Assembly (NCBI GenBank): GCA_030141585.1
Contig: JAQIFP010000028.1
Span: 1-62,153, forward strand
DNA: 62,153 nt
Origin: Ophryocystis elektroscirrha
Lineage: Eukaryota > Apicomplexa > Conoidasida > Neogregarinorida > Ophryocystidae
Reading direction: 5' to 3'
The notes under the pieces were generated by a model. It was not told the origin of the DNA, did no database searches, and saw only the letters and a program-made list of their open reading frames with translations. A program made the position numbers and the translations under genes. Shown here piece after piece: positions 33,195 through 44,927 of the stretch (position 1 is its first letter; the number at the start of each line of letters is the position of its first letter).

Positions 33195-35447
33195 ATGAGT
33201 GTGAACAAATATTTTTTCAATGGAATCTCATATAAAGTTATAGCATCAATTCTCAAGGATTCAGGACCAAAATGTAATTTATATGTTACAATAAAAAAAA
33301 GAAAAAAGTTTTCTCGCCGTAAATATAAAAAAAAAAAACCGTATTCAAAAAAAAAAGTGACCTCAAATTTATTTTTATGTGTTTCGTCTATACGAAATAG
33401 TTCGTCAAAATGGTTTTTACAAAGCCAGTCGATTTCTAACGATAATCATAATTATCCTAGTGCAAGTAAAATTAATCAAAATTCTACTGCCAAAGAAACT
33501 AATAAAAATTCAAAAATTAACGACGAAATTATTGTTTCTCCCAAGTCAAACTTTGATTCCATAAACGCCAAAGATATTCCAGCTAAAGGTGAATGTATAT
33601 TACCACCAGCTGGATGCTGTGAAATTTGTTGGGAATTTCTAAGTAGTGAAACTATATATAAGAAGGCGTCGTACGGATATGTGACGTGTGAAATATGTTC
33701 TCTTTCTGTCCATAGGGCCTGTTATGGATTACAGTGGAATATATTTTTCGAAACATCAAAACACACTGAAGAACGCCCATATTCTGTTTGGCGTTGTTCA
33801 GTGTGTTTGTATTTTATTTCCCGCGGTTTCATATCTGAAGAGTCTCCATTTAAGCTTTCCCACCAGGCTTTGCCAAAAACTTATTGTGCATTATGTCAGC
33901 GACATGGTGGTGCTATGCGCATCGGTCCAGAAGGTTTATGGGTTCACGTAAAATGTGTGTTTTATTGTTTGGGAGGTCCATATTTTTCTATTCCTTTACG
34001 GTTACAAAGGCCTATGTCAATACGTCAATATTTAACTTTACATAATTTGAGGCGCTTCAAGTGTTCTATATGTGAGCTTTCATATGGATTTACTTGTCGT
34101 TGTGGATATCAAAATTGTGCTTTACGTGTGCATATACCGTGTGCATTCTATACCAACTGTAAACCCAAATTTGAACCCTTTTTTTCTCATAAACGGCCTA
34201 ATCGTTTGATAAAAATAGTTACATGTAATTTACATTCAAATTCTCATAGTGAAATAATACAGCATCAAAGTGAATTATTTAAAATAGCTGACGAACTGGA
34301 CATTGATTGGCCCCTTAACTACAAAACGTTTGAAATGTATAGAAAATCGCTGGTGGATTACCCTCTTTTTAAACATAAACATGATTCTTTACCCGACAAA
34401 CATAAACGTGCAGCATATGATTCAGAAGAAAATTACTCTCAAAATAAAAAATCCCATTATCCTAGCGGAATCAAAAGACCAAGATATAAGTTGTTTGATG
34501 GCTCTAATCGTCAAGCAACTTTGCGTCCTTCTAATTTCACTTTACATGTTGGTTCTTGGAATTCGGATTTTTTCGATTCTGGTCGTAAGCGCTCTGGAAA
34601 AAAAAAAGCCCGTCATCCGAAAAATAGTTTTTCCGCTAATTATAGCGGCCCTGAGGATGATGAAGATGAAGCGTTTTCTATATCCGTGTCTCAAAGTAAA
34701 TCAGGAACCGCTTCGTCATCTTTATTAGTTAATCGCCGAGTCCGCAGAGTTACGAATGCAAGATCGTCTCAAGAAAACTGGCATTCTAACGCAGAAACAA
34801 GTGAAGCTACCACTTTGGGCTCTCAAAGTATTCAACGGGGTGTTCGCTTAAAATGGGATAGGTATGAAAATTTATTCAAAAGACAGTTTTTGGATATAAG
34901 TAAATACGAAAAGTTTGCAATACATGAACTGGATACTTTATACATGTCTGAAACCGGTAGTTCAATCGATAAATTGAAGTGTTTTTTAAATTCATATATC
35001 GATCGCACTGAAATTAATGATTACACTTTTCCAGCTTCAATTAAAAAGGTATTCAATATTTTTGAAGTAAACAAAGGTTTAATTACACATTTGTTTGAAA
35101 CTTGCTGGAATTTTCATGGAATTCCTTTCTCCTCAAAAGTTATACAAAATTTTTATGATTTTCATGAAATCCAGTCCAAAAATACACTTGATATATTTTT
35201 TGAAAAAATTATCCAAAATGATACTCTGCAGTATCCTACTAATTGTAAAGCCCAAATGAATACTTTGCATGAAATATTTCAAATACTGAAAGATACAGAT
35301 TTAGAAGAAAATGTATGGAATATTTCAAAGTTTACATCATACTGGAATACAGTTTCAACAGAAATTAATGATATAATACAAATAGGAGAACGGTTGGATA
35401 ATGATACAGTAAGTTTGATGCCGTTGTATAGGCGAAAAATTAAATAA
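33195..35447 (+). CDS. PHD/ePHD (PZP) chromatin-reader protein, copy 1
   Basis: This single-exon 750-residue protein has a very basic stretch near the N-terminus (about residues 35-57, KKRKKFSRRKYKKKKPYSKK) that should act as a nuclear signal. A PHD finger begins CCEICWEFLSSETIYKKAS near residue 140 and includes ICSLSVHRACYGL, with a zinc knuckle after it. An extended PHD starts YCALCQRHGGAMRIGPEGLW near 229 and ends about 345 (CRCGYQNCALRVHIPC). This PHD-knuckle-ePHD layout is the PZP module of BRPF/JADE/AF10 proteins, which reads unmodified histone H3. The second half has Ser/Lys-rich linkers and an acidic GPEDDEDEAF patch. No bromodomain or enzymatic domain is evident. Confidence 0.85.
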   Translation: MSVNKYFFNGISYKVIASILKDSGPKCNLYVTIKKRKKFSRRKYKKKKPYSKKKVTSNLFLCVSSIRNSSSKWFLQSQSISNDNHNYPSASKINQNSTAKETNKNSKINDEIIVSPKSNFDSINAKDIPAKGECILPPAGCCEICWEFLSSETIYKKASYGYVTCEICSLSVHRACYGLQWNIFFETSKHTEERPYSVWRCSVCLYFISRGFISEESPFKLSHQALPKTYCALCQRHGGAMRIGPEGLWVHVKCVFYCLGGPYFSIPLRLQRPMSIRQYLTLHNLRRFKCSICELSYGFTCRCGYQNCALRVHIPCAFYTNCKPKFEPFFSHKRPNRLIKIVTCNLHSNSHSEIIQHQSELFKIADELDIDWPLNYKTFEMYRKSLVDYPLFKHKHDSLPDKHKRAAYDSEENYSQNKKSHYPSGIKRPRYKLFDGSNRQATLRPSNFTLHVGSWNSDFFDSGRKRSGKKKARHPKNSFSANYSGPEDDEDEAFSISVSQSKSGTASSSLLVNRRVRRVTNARSSQENWHSNAETSEATTLGSQSIQRGVRLKWDRYENLFKRQFLDISKYEKFAIHELDTLYMSETGSSIDKLKCFLNSYIDRTEINDYTFPASIKKVFNIFEVNKGLITHLFETCWNFHGIPFSSKVIQNFYDFHEIQSKNTLDIFFEKIIQNDTLQYPTNCKAQMNTLHEIFQILKDTDLEENVWNISKFTSYWNTVSTEINDIIQIGERLDNDTVSLMPLYRRKIK

Positions 35448-35464
35448 TAACAAATAAGAATTAA

Positions 35465-38400
35465 TATGGGTGAGTAAACAAACTTATATGGCTGTTTCTT
35501 AATTCATATTATTATTTGTACGAATTTATTAGTTTTCAACATACCAACTTTATTCAGATTTTCAACCAAAACTCCAACTTTTTTACATTTGAATCTCTCA
35601 AGTCCATAAATCCGTTCCCCGTTTATAAGCTATTAAGCGCCATTATCAAGATTAATTTAATTATTCTACAATCAAATCAAATTGGTTATATAAACGTCAA
35701 GGATAAACCTGTTGGTGTTTCTTCCATCAATTTAGATTTACCCGGTGATTTAAAAAAATCCACAATAAGTAATATATATTTTTGAGTAATTAATAAGTTT
35801 ATAAAGCGCGTACAAACAAATTTAAATATTTGCAAAAATTTTATAAATATAATGTAATAGTTATAATAGTGCATAACCATTATATAATGCATATGTCTTG
35901 GTATGAAGCAAAAGATAGTACCACAATAATTACAATTCTATTTTTTTTTTACAATCAGGATATGCAAAAAATAAATATACAGTAACTAATGCTTTTGGGG
36001 AAAACCTGTATTCCCTATGGCTCAACTTCAACAAAACCTTTGAACTCGCAAGTAGTAAAAGTTGTTATGGTAAGATACCTTAACGTTAAATATATAATGC
36101 TTATTAGAATCCTTCAATACTTATAGTGACACTTTAATAAGTAATTTTCTGAAAAATGGCATATACGAGAAAATTATTAATTTCAATGTCAATTCTGATC
36201 CCTTATTGACTCTTTATAAGATTCATGAATACTTCCAAGAATCCTCAGGAATTGAAGAAGACGCTGCTGCTTTACCCATGGAACCATCCGTTAATAAAGT
36301 TTCGAATGAAAAAATTGATGGTGATAAAAAAACAGCTACAATGAAAAAAAGCGGCTCATCAGCCGATGTCAAAAATGTCAAAAATCAAAATAGTTTACAA
36401 CTGGGAGAATCGCATTGGGACATGTCCCAAAACCTGCTAGATTTATTGAAAGAATCAAATTACTCTTTTGACGCAGAAAACTTTGTTGAAACGCAGTTTC
36501 TTTATGCAAATCTATTATACGACTACGTTGCAAATAAATTAGAAGAGTGCAATCCTCGTATATGTGAAGCAATACTTGATGATGAAAAAATTCCTAAACG
36601 TATCAACGAAGACACTCAGCTATTAAACTCAGTAAATTCTTGTTATTATATGTCAACTCATTGGAATCAAATATTATCTTGTTTATTATGGGGTTGTACA
36701 GATAAATTTGATCATGATTACATAGATCTAACGAACAATCATCGTAATGCAGCTCTATGGCTGCCTTTGAAGTCAAAATCTAAGCAATTATCGGCGTCTA
36801 GAATAAAATCATGCTGTATGTGTTTTGGAGAAGCATGGGAGTCTGTAAATATGTTGATGACGTGTTCACGTTGCTGCATTACCGTGCATAAAGGGTGCAG
36901 TGGTGTTAAAGATTTAATTAATGATGAAGAAAACACAGTTTTTTACTGTAACAGATGCATATATGAGCGCAAAATGTTAGTTTCTTTTATTCCAGGATCT
37001 ATACGTTGTTTTCTTTGTAATACTTTAGGTGGTGCACTTGCTAAAACAACTGTATTAAATCAATGGGTCCATATAAACTGTGCTATATTTTTATTGCCTG
37101 AAACTATTCCTAAAAATTTAATTACTTTTGATGAATGGGATATATCAAATATTCAGCTTTGGAGATATGAAGCTATATGTTCTATATGTTCGGTTCCCGA
37201 GATTGATAAATCCATATATGAACCATTGAGAATATCTGTAGAGGAAGAAACCTCAAAATCCAAAAATTATTATCGTTATTTAGCTTCTTATCCACAGAGA
37301 TCACCTGTAATTGAATATAATGACTCTCATAGAGGAGCATGTTTACGTTGTAGTTTTCAAAATTGTGAACGAACTTTTCATTTCATGTGTGCATGGCTAG
37401 CAGGATTGTACGTTGAAGTTAATAAAGAATATGGCTCTTATTTTCCTTGGGTAATTGAATATGACAATTTTTATTTTGTTAAACTCAACACTAAAATATA
37501 TTGTATGGACCATTATCCTTCACATACATGTTCACCAAAATGCGAAACATACACTGAAAGCTGTCTTTCAGAACGATCAATATTATATCAAAGATATATA
37601 CGTTCAAGTAGATTTATCAATCGTGATATCATTCCTAACATATACTCAGAAATAAAACGTTCAACTAAAAATGCTAGCAATTCCAAATCTGTGGCGAATA
37701 ATATCGAGACTGCTTCAAATCAGCCTCAATATACTTTAGAAGAACAGCCAAAAGCAGTTGAAGAATTGACTCCAGCTACTGAAAAAGAAGATATTAACAT
37801 AAATACTGTGAATGTGAAATACAAATATTATTGGACTCGTGATATTAATATATTAAACAGTGAAACTATAAAGAAAATACAAGAATTATGTATTCAACCA
37901 TTGAGTACGGAGCTTGTTCAAATACCAGACTATTTTAAAATCTCTAGATGTTGTGTTTGCTTCAATCCTGCTTTGGAAAATAATTATCGCTGTATTCGCT
38001 GTGGAATGAATGTTCATATACCCTGTTATATAAAAAAAACCATAACTGTTTCTCAAACAGAAAACTCTTATATGGTATATACTCAGAAGTTGTTGAAAAA
38101 AGATTACACAAAATTACCTGCGTATATTTCTAACCTAGCCCAAGATATGTGCAACCAAGTTAATTCAAATTCTGAAAATGATAATAATAATAATAATAAT
38201 TTATGCGAGATAATAAGTGATTTATTTGAAGATGACAAAGAAACAGAACTTATACAAAATCTAATGAAAGATACACTGAATTCGGATATCATTCACCATA
38301 ATTATAAACATGAGCATTTCAAAGCAGATATAAAGAATAAATACGACACATTAGTAAAAAAAAATAAATTATCCATTAAGTCCAATAATTTATTCAAAAA

Positions 38401-39587
38401 AGTGATGGATAAATCACAAAACAATTCAGATAATGATTTGAAAAACTCCTCTAAGGCTTCCAATATATTGTATTTCAAGATGTTAGATGCTATATGTAAA
38501 AGTTCTAAAAGTGATTTGTCTAATGTACACAATATGTGTACATTGCTCGATAATTTAAAATACTACAATTTGGACGAATTTGTATGTGATGTTTGTATTG
38601 AACCCCTAGATGTCATTGATGTGTCATGTATACTGTGTCCCAGAAAACTTGGCGCTATGGTCAAAATTAAGCTAACAGACGGCAGCTTAGACTCAAATTT
38701 ACCCGTATTTTGCCATATAATTTGTTTAAAGTATTGTCCCGGCCTTGTTCGTGAGAAATCAGAATTGAATGTAGTAAAATATCATGGTTTGAGTGAGGTA
38801 TTATTGAATGCAAACTTCAATAAACATAAGTGTGCTTTATGCAATTTAAATCGCGGTGTTACTTTACCCTGTATGTACCCACAATGCTCTTCAATGAATC
38901 ATCCACTTTGCTTAAAAGTTTATGACTGTTTTATACGCCAAAATTTATCTGAAAGTGGCATAGTCGACGTAGTAACGTATTGTTTAAACCATAGTGGACC
39001 TTTACAAGCTCATTCTGGATTACTACAGTTAGATGATCTTATAGAAGAATTAAATATTCATACTCATTATATGTTAGAGTCATCTAAAAACGAACCTTCG
39101 GAACCTTATATACAAGCGCTAATTGACCATATGGAAAGTGATATAAGCAACCTAAGTGACTCAGATTTAGCTGACCTGAATAACAAACTATTTGATTCTA
39201 GTCCCATATACGCAATTAACGATGATGAAGATGAAAAGATAATTGAAAGTTCTCCACATAATGATGAAAAATCTTCGACGTCTTTGCAGACGAATATAGT
39301 CGATAACTCAATTAGAGTCTTGGAGGTAATTATTATAATTTAATTAATTAACTTATATTTGTTCATACGTAAACTTTCTTTTTATAGGTCACAAAAATGG
39401 AACAAATAAATAAACAATCATCCGATATAAAGCCAAATTTGTTATCAATTAATTCTGACCTTAAGAAAACTCCCCAATCGTTGCTGAATGATATACCAGA
39501 ACACGGTAGCAAAATATGAATATACGTATACATCAAAAATCTATAACTCCATAATATATAATTTACAAACTACGCTTATATATATGC

Positions 39588-39619
<32 letters not shown>

Positions 39620-41293
39620 TATTCATATTTATAAATTAAGCTAATATGTGAATCAGTTGATCAAATAGATGAAATTGCGATTACCTTGGATATTGATCAT
39701 ATTAAAACAAGTAAATATGCAAAAATGTATCTTATGTGTGATAGAAATGATTTCAACCGTGAAAGAACCTGATAATGGAAAATCAGTGGATGAAAGTTTC
39801 GACGCTGGCTTGTCAAAATTTGGTAGATTGACAAGAAAGTCTTTAGCTCTCCAAGAGCAAAACACTAAAAATCTAGATATAAAATCAAATTATATCAGCA
39901 TACATCATTTAAGCTTAGATCAATATAAACTGTTTCCCGATATATCTAGTGTTCAGTCTTCTCATTTAAGACATGCAATCGGTAACAATTATCATATGTT
40001 AAAAATTCTTTTATATATATATACATGTATAATTATACTTAAATGTATACACATACATTTAAGTTTTACAGTTATTTCAGTTAAAATGAATAAATGGATT
40101 AATAAATTAACAATAATATACTGAAATATCGATAAATAAATTGTATATTATTTATAGGTTTATTCTCTAATGAATCTGACAAAAACATCATACTCCAAAC
40201 CAAGTCAAAAAATATAACATTGAATCGCCGTATTATATACATTATAAATGTATTAAGGCTAGCTCAGAACGAAAAACAGATACCTTTGTTAGCATTTTTA
40301 CTGATGGAACCAAATAATCAAACAATTTTTTCTCAAACGTACAAATCCGCTCTAGAAAATAATTTCGAGACATTGACACAGTTGCATAATTTTTTTACGA
40401 AAAAGTTGACGAAGCCAATAGTGAAAAATGATAATTTTCTAGTAATTTGGGACTATTTCAACAAAATAAAGAATCCACTATCTAAAACACATAGAACACG
40501 TGCTTCAGGGCAAGATACAACAAATGTATCTATTCAGCAGGGAATTACGACGTCTTGTAATACAATAATTCAAATAATACGCCACCTATTTGATCTTTAT
40601 ATCAACACAGATGAAACTGATACAGCTGAAGGAGTAATTGAAATTCCTAATTGGAACCACAAAGCTAGTCATTGGAAAGGAGAATATCTGTTTGATATAT
40701 ATGCTATAGGGCAAGAAATACGGTATTACAATACTCAGCAATTTCGCTGGATTCATGCAATTGTGTTAAGCTATAATTTTCAACATACAAATGAGCAGTT
40801 TTCAAATCAAATAAAGCGGAAAAAAGAAACCAGTGTGGAATCCAATTGTATGTATTTACTATATCTTCTAAATTCCGAAACTCTAATCAGTAAAAAAACG
40901 GTTTTAAGTAATGTAACAAGTGACTCTTTTGAATGGAGGTGTATACGTACTCGTGAAATTATCAGATTTCGTACAAATAATCCTTGCTGGTTTCAATTAT
41001 TGTGCCAAATAGATTTGCACTTGGGTTTTCGTTCCGAGTTATATGGACAAGGAAAAATATACAACTGCTTTATATGTAATAAAGTACAGAAACAAAATAT
41101 TATAAGCTGTCAATCAATTCAATTGATATCCGACACTGATAGCAAGATTTGTATTAATAAGTGCTGCTTAAATTGCTTAATGGAGTTTTATTCAATAAAA
41201 GCAGATTCAGATTCGTATTATAACCAGCTACAACAACATTTGCCATTCCATTGTCCAGCATGTGTAAATAATAACAAAGAAATTATCAATTAA
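35465..41293 (+). CDS. Large protein with two PZP modules and a C-terminal Tudor-like/zinc region
   Basis: A main exon (open from about 36128 to 39325) follows short 5' exons (35550-35760 and 35960-36050) whose joins I could not resolve. It continues through exons at 39390-39505, about 39640-39985 and 40160-41293. The first PZP module starts SCCMCFGEAWESVNMLMTCS (near 36810) and its ePHD ends FQNCERTFHFMCAWLAG. The second starts RCCVCFNPALENNYRCIRCG (near 37960), is interrupted by about 200 Asn/Lys-rich residues, and resumes at FVCDVCIEPLDVIDVSCIL through HKCALCNLNRGVTLPCMYPQ. The C-terminal exon has a Tudor-like stretch (YAIGQEIRYYNTQQFRWIHA) and a last Cys cluster (CFICNK, CLNCLMEF, CPAC). 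It is probably a chromatin-complex scaffold. It follows copy 1 directly on the same strand. Confidence 0.7.
39585..39615. repeat. (AT)n tract in intron
   Basis: This short AT dinucleotide run lies in an intron of the second PZP gene. Confidence 0.8.
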
Positions 41294-41981
41294 AATCTTG
41301 TCATTTTTGTACAAATTAAAGTCAAAAAATCTATTGAAGTAGCAAACATCTTATATTTTTTTGTGAGTTATTTCATGCATGCGTACTCTTTCATTGAAAG
41401 TTGTTATGTTTTTAATAGTAATAAAATTTTGCTGCAAAGGCAAAAAATTGAAATTATACTCAGAAATTTTATGTAATAAAAAAAAAAATACTTGTAAACT
41501 ATTATTTTCTACAAGAGTTGGTAAAAATCAATTAAAATAACACATTATATTTTATAGCTTCGTCTTTGTGTAAGAGGGAGTTAGCTATATAATGCAAAAA
41601 AACTTAAACTATTGCTCAAAAAATATTTAGTTCTAGTTTATTTTATATTTTGAGATAATTATCAATGTTTATAAACTGTACGAACAATATTTAGTAATTA
41701 AAGATATTTAAACCGTTACTGATAAAATTTATTTTTTTTTTTAGCTTAAATGCTTAGTGGATAATGTATGTATTCTGCAGAAAAAACAAAATAGAGGCAA
41801 AAAAAAAAAAATACATCAGTATGAGCTTCGTGTACTATAATTAATAATAAAAAATTGATTGGGACAGAATTCGTTTTTTTTTTTCTGTGTGACAAGTCAT
41901 CGTACAAAAGACATATCACTTCGGGCTAACGCCCACGGCAGAGAGAACTTAAGCTGTTAATTTATAACTAATATATTTATA
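41294..41981 (+). promoter_or_regulatory. Leader/promoter region of PABP with A-rich runs and a GC hairpin
   Basis: This 688-bp region precedes the PABP start codon. It has repeated oligo(A) tracts (for example near 41476-41490 and 41800-41812), which in other eukaryotes let PABP bind its own leader. About 50 bp before the ATG a GC-rich island, cacttcgggctaacgccc, holds a perfect 4-bp stem GGGC/GCCC with a TAAC loop, standing out from the AT-rich surroundings. Autoregulation is inference. Confidence 0.4.
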
Positions 41982-44390
41982 ATGTTATTACAACAGCCTC
42001 ATGGATCTACATCACTTTATGTTGGTGATTTAAGTCCTGAAGTAACGGAATCACACTTGTATGATATATTCAATGCAATAGGACCAGTTTCTTCTGTCCG
42101 AATTTGTCGAGAATGTGGAACATCTCGTTCTTTAGGTTACGCCTATGTTAACTATCACTTACCTTCTGACGCTGAAAGATCATTGGATACGTTAAATTAT
42201 ACACTTATAAAAGGATTACCTTGTAGAATAATGTGGAGTCAGAGAGACCCAACATTGCGTCGAACTGGCACAGGAAATGTATACGTGAAAAATTTGGATG
42301 AAGTTATTGACAATAAAGCTTTGCATGATACTTTTTCATTATTTGGAAATATTTTGTCATGCAAAGTTGCTACAGATCAATATGGCAAATCTAAAGGATT
42401 TGGATTTGTACATTTTGATTCCAATGAAGCTGCGAAAAAAGCTATAGAGAAGTTAAATAACGTTGTGATTGGATCAAAAGTTATAACAGTATGTCATTTT
42501 TTGAAGCAGAATGATCGTTTGACTCAATTTAATCAATCTTATACAAATTTGTATGTAAAGCAGTTTCCAGATACATGGAGTGAAGATTTAATAAGGGAAA
42601 TATTCAGTGCATATGGCCCAATAGCAAGTATGATTGTCTCTAAGGACTCTAAAAACCGTCGATTTGCTCTTATCAATTATGAAGTATCTGAGGATGCACA
42701 TAGAGCTGTTGAATCTTTACATGGTAGAAAAGTTGATCCTAATGGTTTGTGCCCGCTTGAGGTAGCTGATACTACTACGGCCTCTGGTGATCAACAGCAA
42801 CAGACTCCAGAAGTAGAATTAAAGAAAAAACCTTCTTTTCCTTCTGTGCCGGAAGAATCTTCCATGAAAAAAGAACCTTTAAGAAATGAGGATGAACTTG
42901 TTATTACTTCAGAACCAGAAGAAGATGGCAAAGTTACCACAACAACTGATAAGAAAGTTAATCAAGAAACAAGTGGTTTTCCAAAAGCAGATCAACGAGA
43001 TAACGAAAAAACGAAATCACCAACAAATGTGGATGATTCCAAATCTACTACAAAATCTACTGAGCAACAACAAAAAAAACCATTTTTACTAGGATTTAAT
43101 GAAGTACCAGAAGATTGCTTATATGTTCAAAGAGCAATGGGTAAAGCGGAAAGAATTATTCGATTGAAAGAAAGCTATTTAGCTGCCAAAGCTTCCAATC
43201 TAAAGGCCAAAAATACGGGTACCAGTATATTCATTAAAAATATCCACGAAAGTGTTTCGGATGAGAAATTAAAAGAAACTTTTGCTGAATTTGGTGAAAT
43301 TATTTCAGCTAAAATAACTAGAACGGACACAGGTGTTTCACGTGGTTTTGCTTTTATATCTTATACAAGACCAGAGGATGCAACTAGAGCAGTAGCTGAG
43401 ATGAACTCTGTTAATTATTTTGGAAAACCATTATATGTATCTTTAGCTTTGAGTCGTTTACATCGTAACGCACAGCTTCAACAACGATATAGAGCTAAAA
43501 ATCCTCAGTTTTATCGCACAGGAGGAAATTCAACGGGAACAACTGGAATGTTAGGCCAGCAAGGACCAACCACACAGCAGCTTTCACCACCTATGGTACC
43601 TACTTACCCCCTCCAAGCTGTACCAAATGAAACAACTATTCCAACTCAAAATCAAGTTTACGGACACAGACCTATGACTTATGCAGCTGTACCGTGGCAT
43701 CCTCGTTTTGACGCAGCAACGGCTGCCGCACTTTCACCTAATCCTGCAGCAAATGCTTACCCTTATACAGCGGCACCAACAAATATGCCTCCTCAGCGTG
43801 CTATGATGAGAACAGGCGCTTCACAAAACGTAAGAGGTGGAGTTCCAAGTGGAGCAGGTGGCCCAAATGCCCTTTTAGCGAGAGCTCAAAATCAGTATGT
43901 TACATCACCTACACCTCCCATGCAACAAATTAATCATACGGCTGCTTCACATCATCAAAATTTTAAATTCACTGCACAGGCTCGAAATCGTCATGAAGGC
44001 TACATGCAACCACCTCAAGCTCCGTCTACTGTTACATCTAATTCTCAAGCAGCAGCTCAACAGCAGCAAGCAATGTTATTTTCGGAGATGTTATCATTAT
44101 CTGCACAACAACAGCAACAGCAACAACAACCACCACTTGCCAGTGCCGCCACACATCCACAAATGCAAAAACAAATTATTGGAGAAAGGTTGTTCCCGCT
44201 TGTACACAAATTACAGCCAGAACTTGCAGGAAAAATAACAGGAATGATGCTTGAAATGGATAACGTTGAATTACTTAATCTTTTAGATTCAGAACCATTA
44301 CTACAAAACAAAGTCGAAGAAGCTTTAACTGTGTTACACCGACATCAATCATCTACTTCCGCCAATCAACCTCAACAGCAATCGCGTTAA
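41982..44390 (+). CDS. Cytoplasmic poly(A)-binding protein
   Basis: PABP binds mRNA poly(A) tails to promote translation and stability. This is a single-exon ORF of 802 residues with four RRM domains: residues about 11-88 (SLYVGDLSPEV, RNP1 LGYAYVNY), 99-175 (GNVYVKNLDEVI, RNP1 KGFGFVHF), 191-266 (NLYVKQFPDTW, RNP1 NRRFALINY), and 410-487 (SIFIKNIHESV, RNP1 RGFAFISY). An unusually long Lys/Glu/Thr-rich linker (about 140 residues) separates RRM3 and RRM4. A Gln/Pro/Ala-rich region follows, then the MLLE domain (about 733-790, GERLFPLVHKLQPELAGKIT with GMMLEMDNVELL). Such a charged linker before RRM4 is seen in some apicomplexan PABPs. Confidence 0.97.
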   Translation: MLLQQPHGSTSLYVGDLSPEVTESHLYDIFNAIGPVSSVRICRECGTSRSLGYAYVNYHLPSDAERSLDTLNYTLIKGLPCRIMWSQRDPTLRRTGTGNVYVKNLDEVIDNKALHDTFSLFGNILSCKVATDQYGKSKGFGFVHFDSNEAAKKAIEKLNNVVIGSKVITVCHFLKQNDRLTQFNQSYTNLYVKQFPDTWSEDLIREIFSAYGPIASMIVSKDSKNRRFALINYEVSEDAHRAVESLHGRKVDPNGLCPLEVADTTTASGDQQQQTPEVELKKKPSFPSVPEESSMKKEPLRNEDELVITSEPEEDGKVTTTTDKKVNQETSGFPKADQRDNEKTKSPTNVDDSKSTTKSTEQQQKKPFLLGFNEVPEDCLYVQRAMGKAERIIRLKESYLAAKASNLKAKNTGTSIFIKNIHESVSDEKLKETFAEFGEIISAKITRTDTGVSRGFAFISYTRPEDATRAVAEMNSVNYFGKPLYVSLALSRLHRNAQLQQRYRAKNPQFYRTGGNSTGTTGMLGQQGPTTQQLSPPMVPTYPLQAVPNETTIPTQNQVYGHRPMTYAAVPWHPRFDAATAAALSPNPAANAYPYTAAPTNMPPQRAMMRTGASQNVRGGVPSGAGGPNALLARAQNQYVTSPTPPMQQINHTAASHHQNFKFTAQARNRHEGYMQPPQAPSTVTSNSQAAAQQQQAMLFSEMLSLSAQQQQQQQQPPLASAATHPQMQKQIIGERLFPLVHKLQPELAGKITGMMLEMDNVELLNLLDSEPLLQNKVEEALTVLHRHQSSTSANQPQQQSR

Positions 44391-44927
44391 TATATAAATC
44401 AGTTGAATAACTTTTAAAAAAATACAAAAAAAAATTTAATTATTCATTTTTTTTTGGTTTTGAAAATTGTCTTTTTACGAATAAATACACGTTGAGAATA
44501 GATGACCCAATTAAATTTAAAATGTATTCTGTAGTACATGTGTAGCTAACTTAATTAAGGCGTACTTATATTCTTTATTATTGAGCTGTAATATGACTGT
44601 CTATGGGATATAAAAAATCCTTCCAGTTTTACGTTTTTTAACATAAAGTCATCTATTTTATGAGTATATAAATTAAGTACATTTTACCTAGTGTAATATA
44701 AGATATCAGAATAAAAATACTGATGTTTGCCCAAAGGCTTAAAACCCATATTACATATGAGCCAGTATGGAAGTATTTCAATACATCCATATATGCTGTT
44801 TTAAGAAAATAATCTCTTCAATTTTTTTTTACCTGAAGCAAAAGCCTTGTCTTCCGTTTTATATAATTTAGATATCCATAAAGACTCATCAAGATACTCA
44901 GAATCTATGAATTACTTGTAACCTGCA
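44391..44927. other. Convergent intergenic region
   Basis: This 537-bp AT-rich stretch lies between PABP and the convergent membrane-protein gene and presumably holds both 3' UTRs. No ORF or repeat of note was seen. Confidence 0.4.

Noticed and set aside
44057..44311. Cys-rich minus-strand ORF
   Set aside because: Antisense of the CAG/CAA-rich glutamine tract in PABP; no other coding sign.
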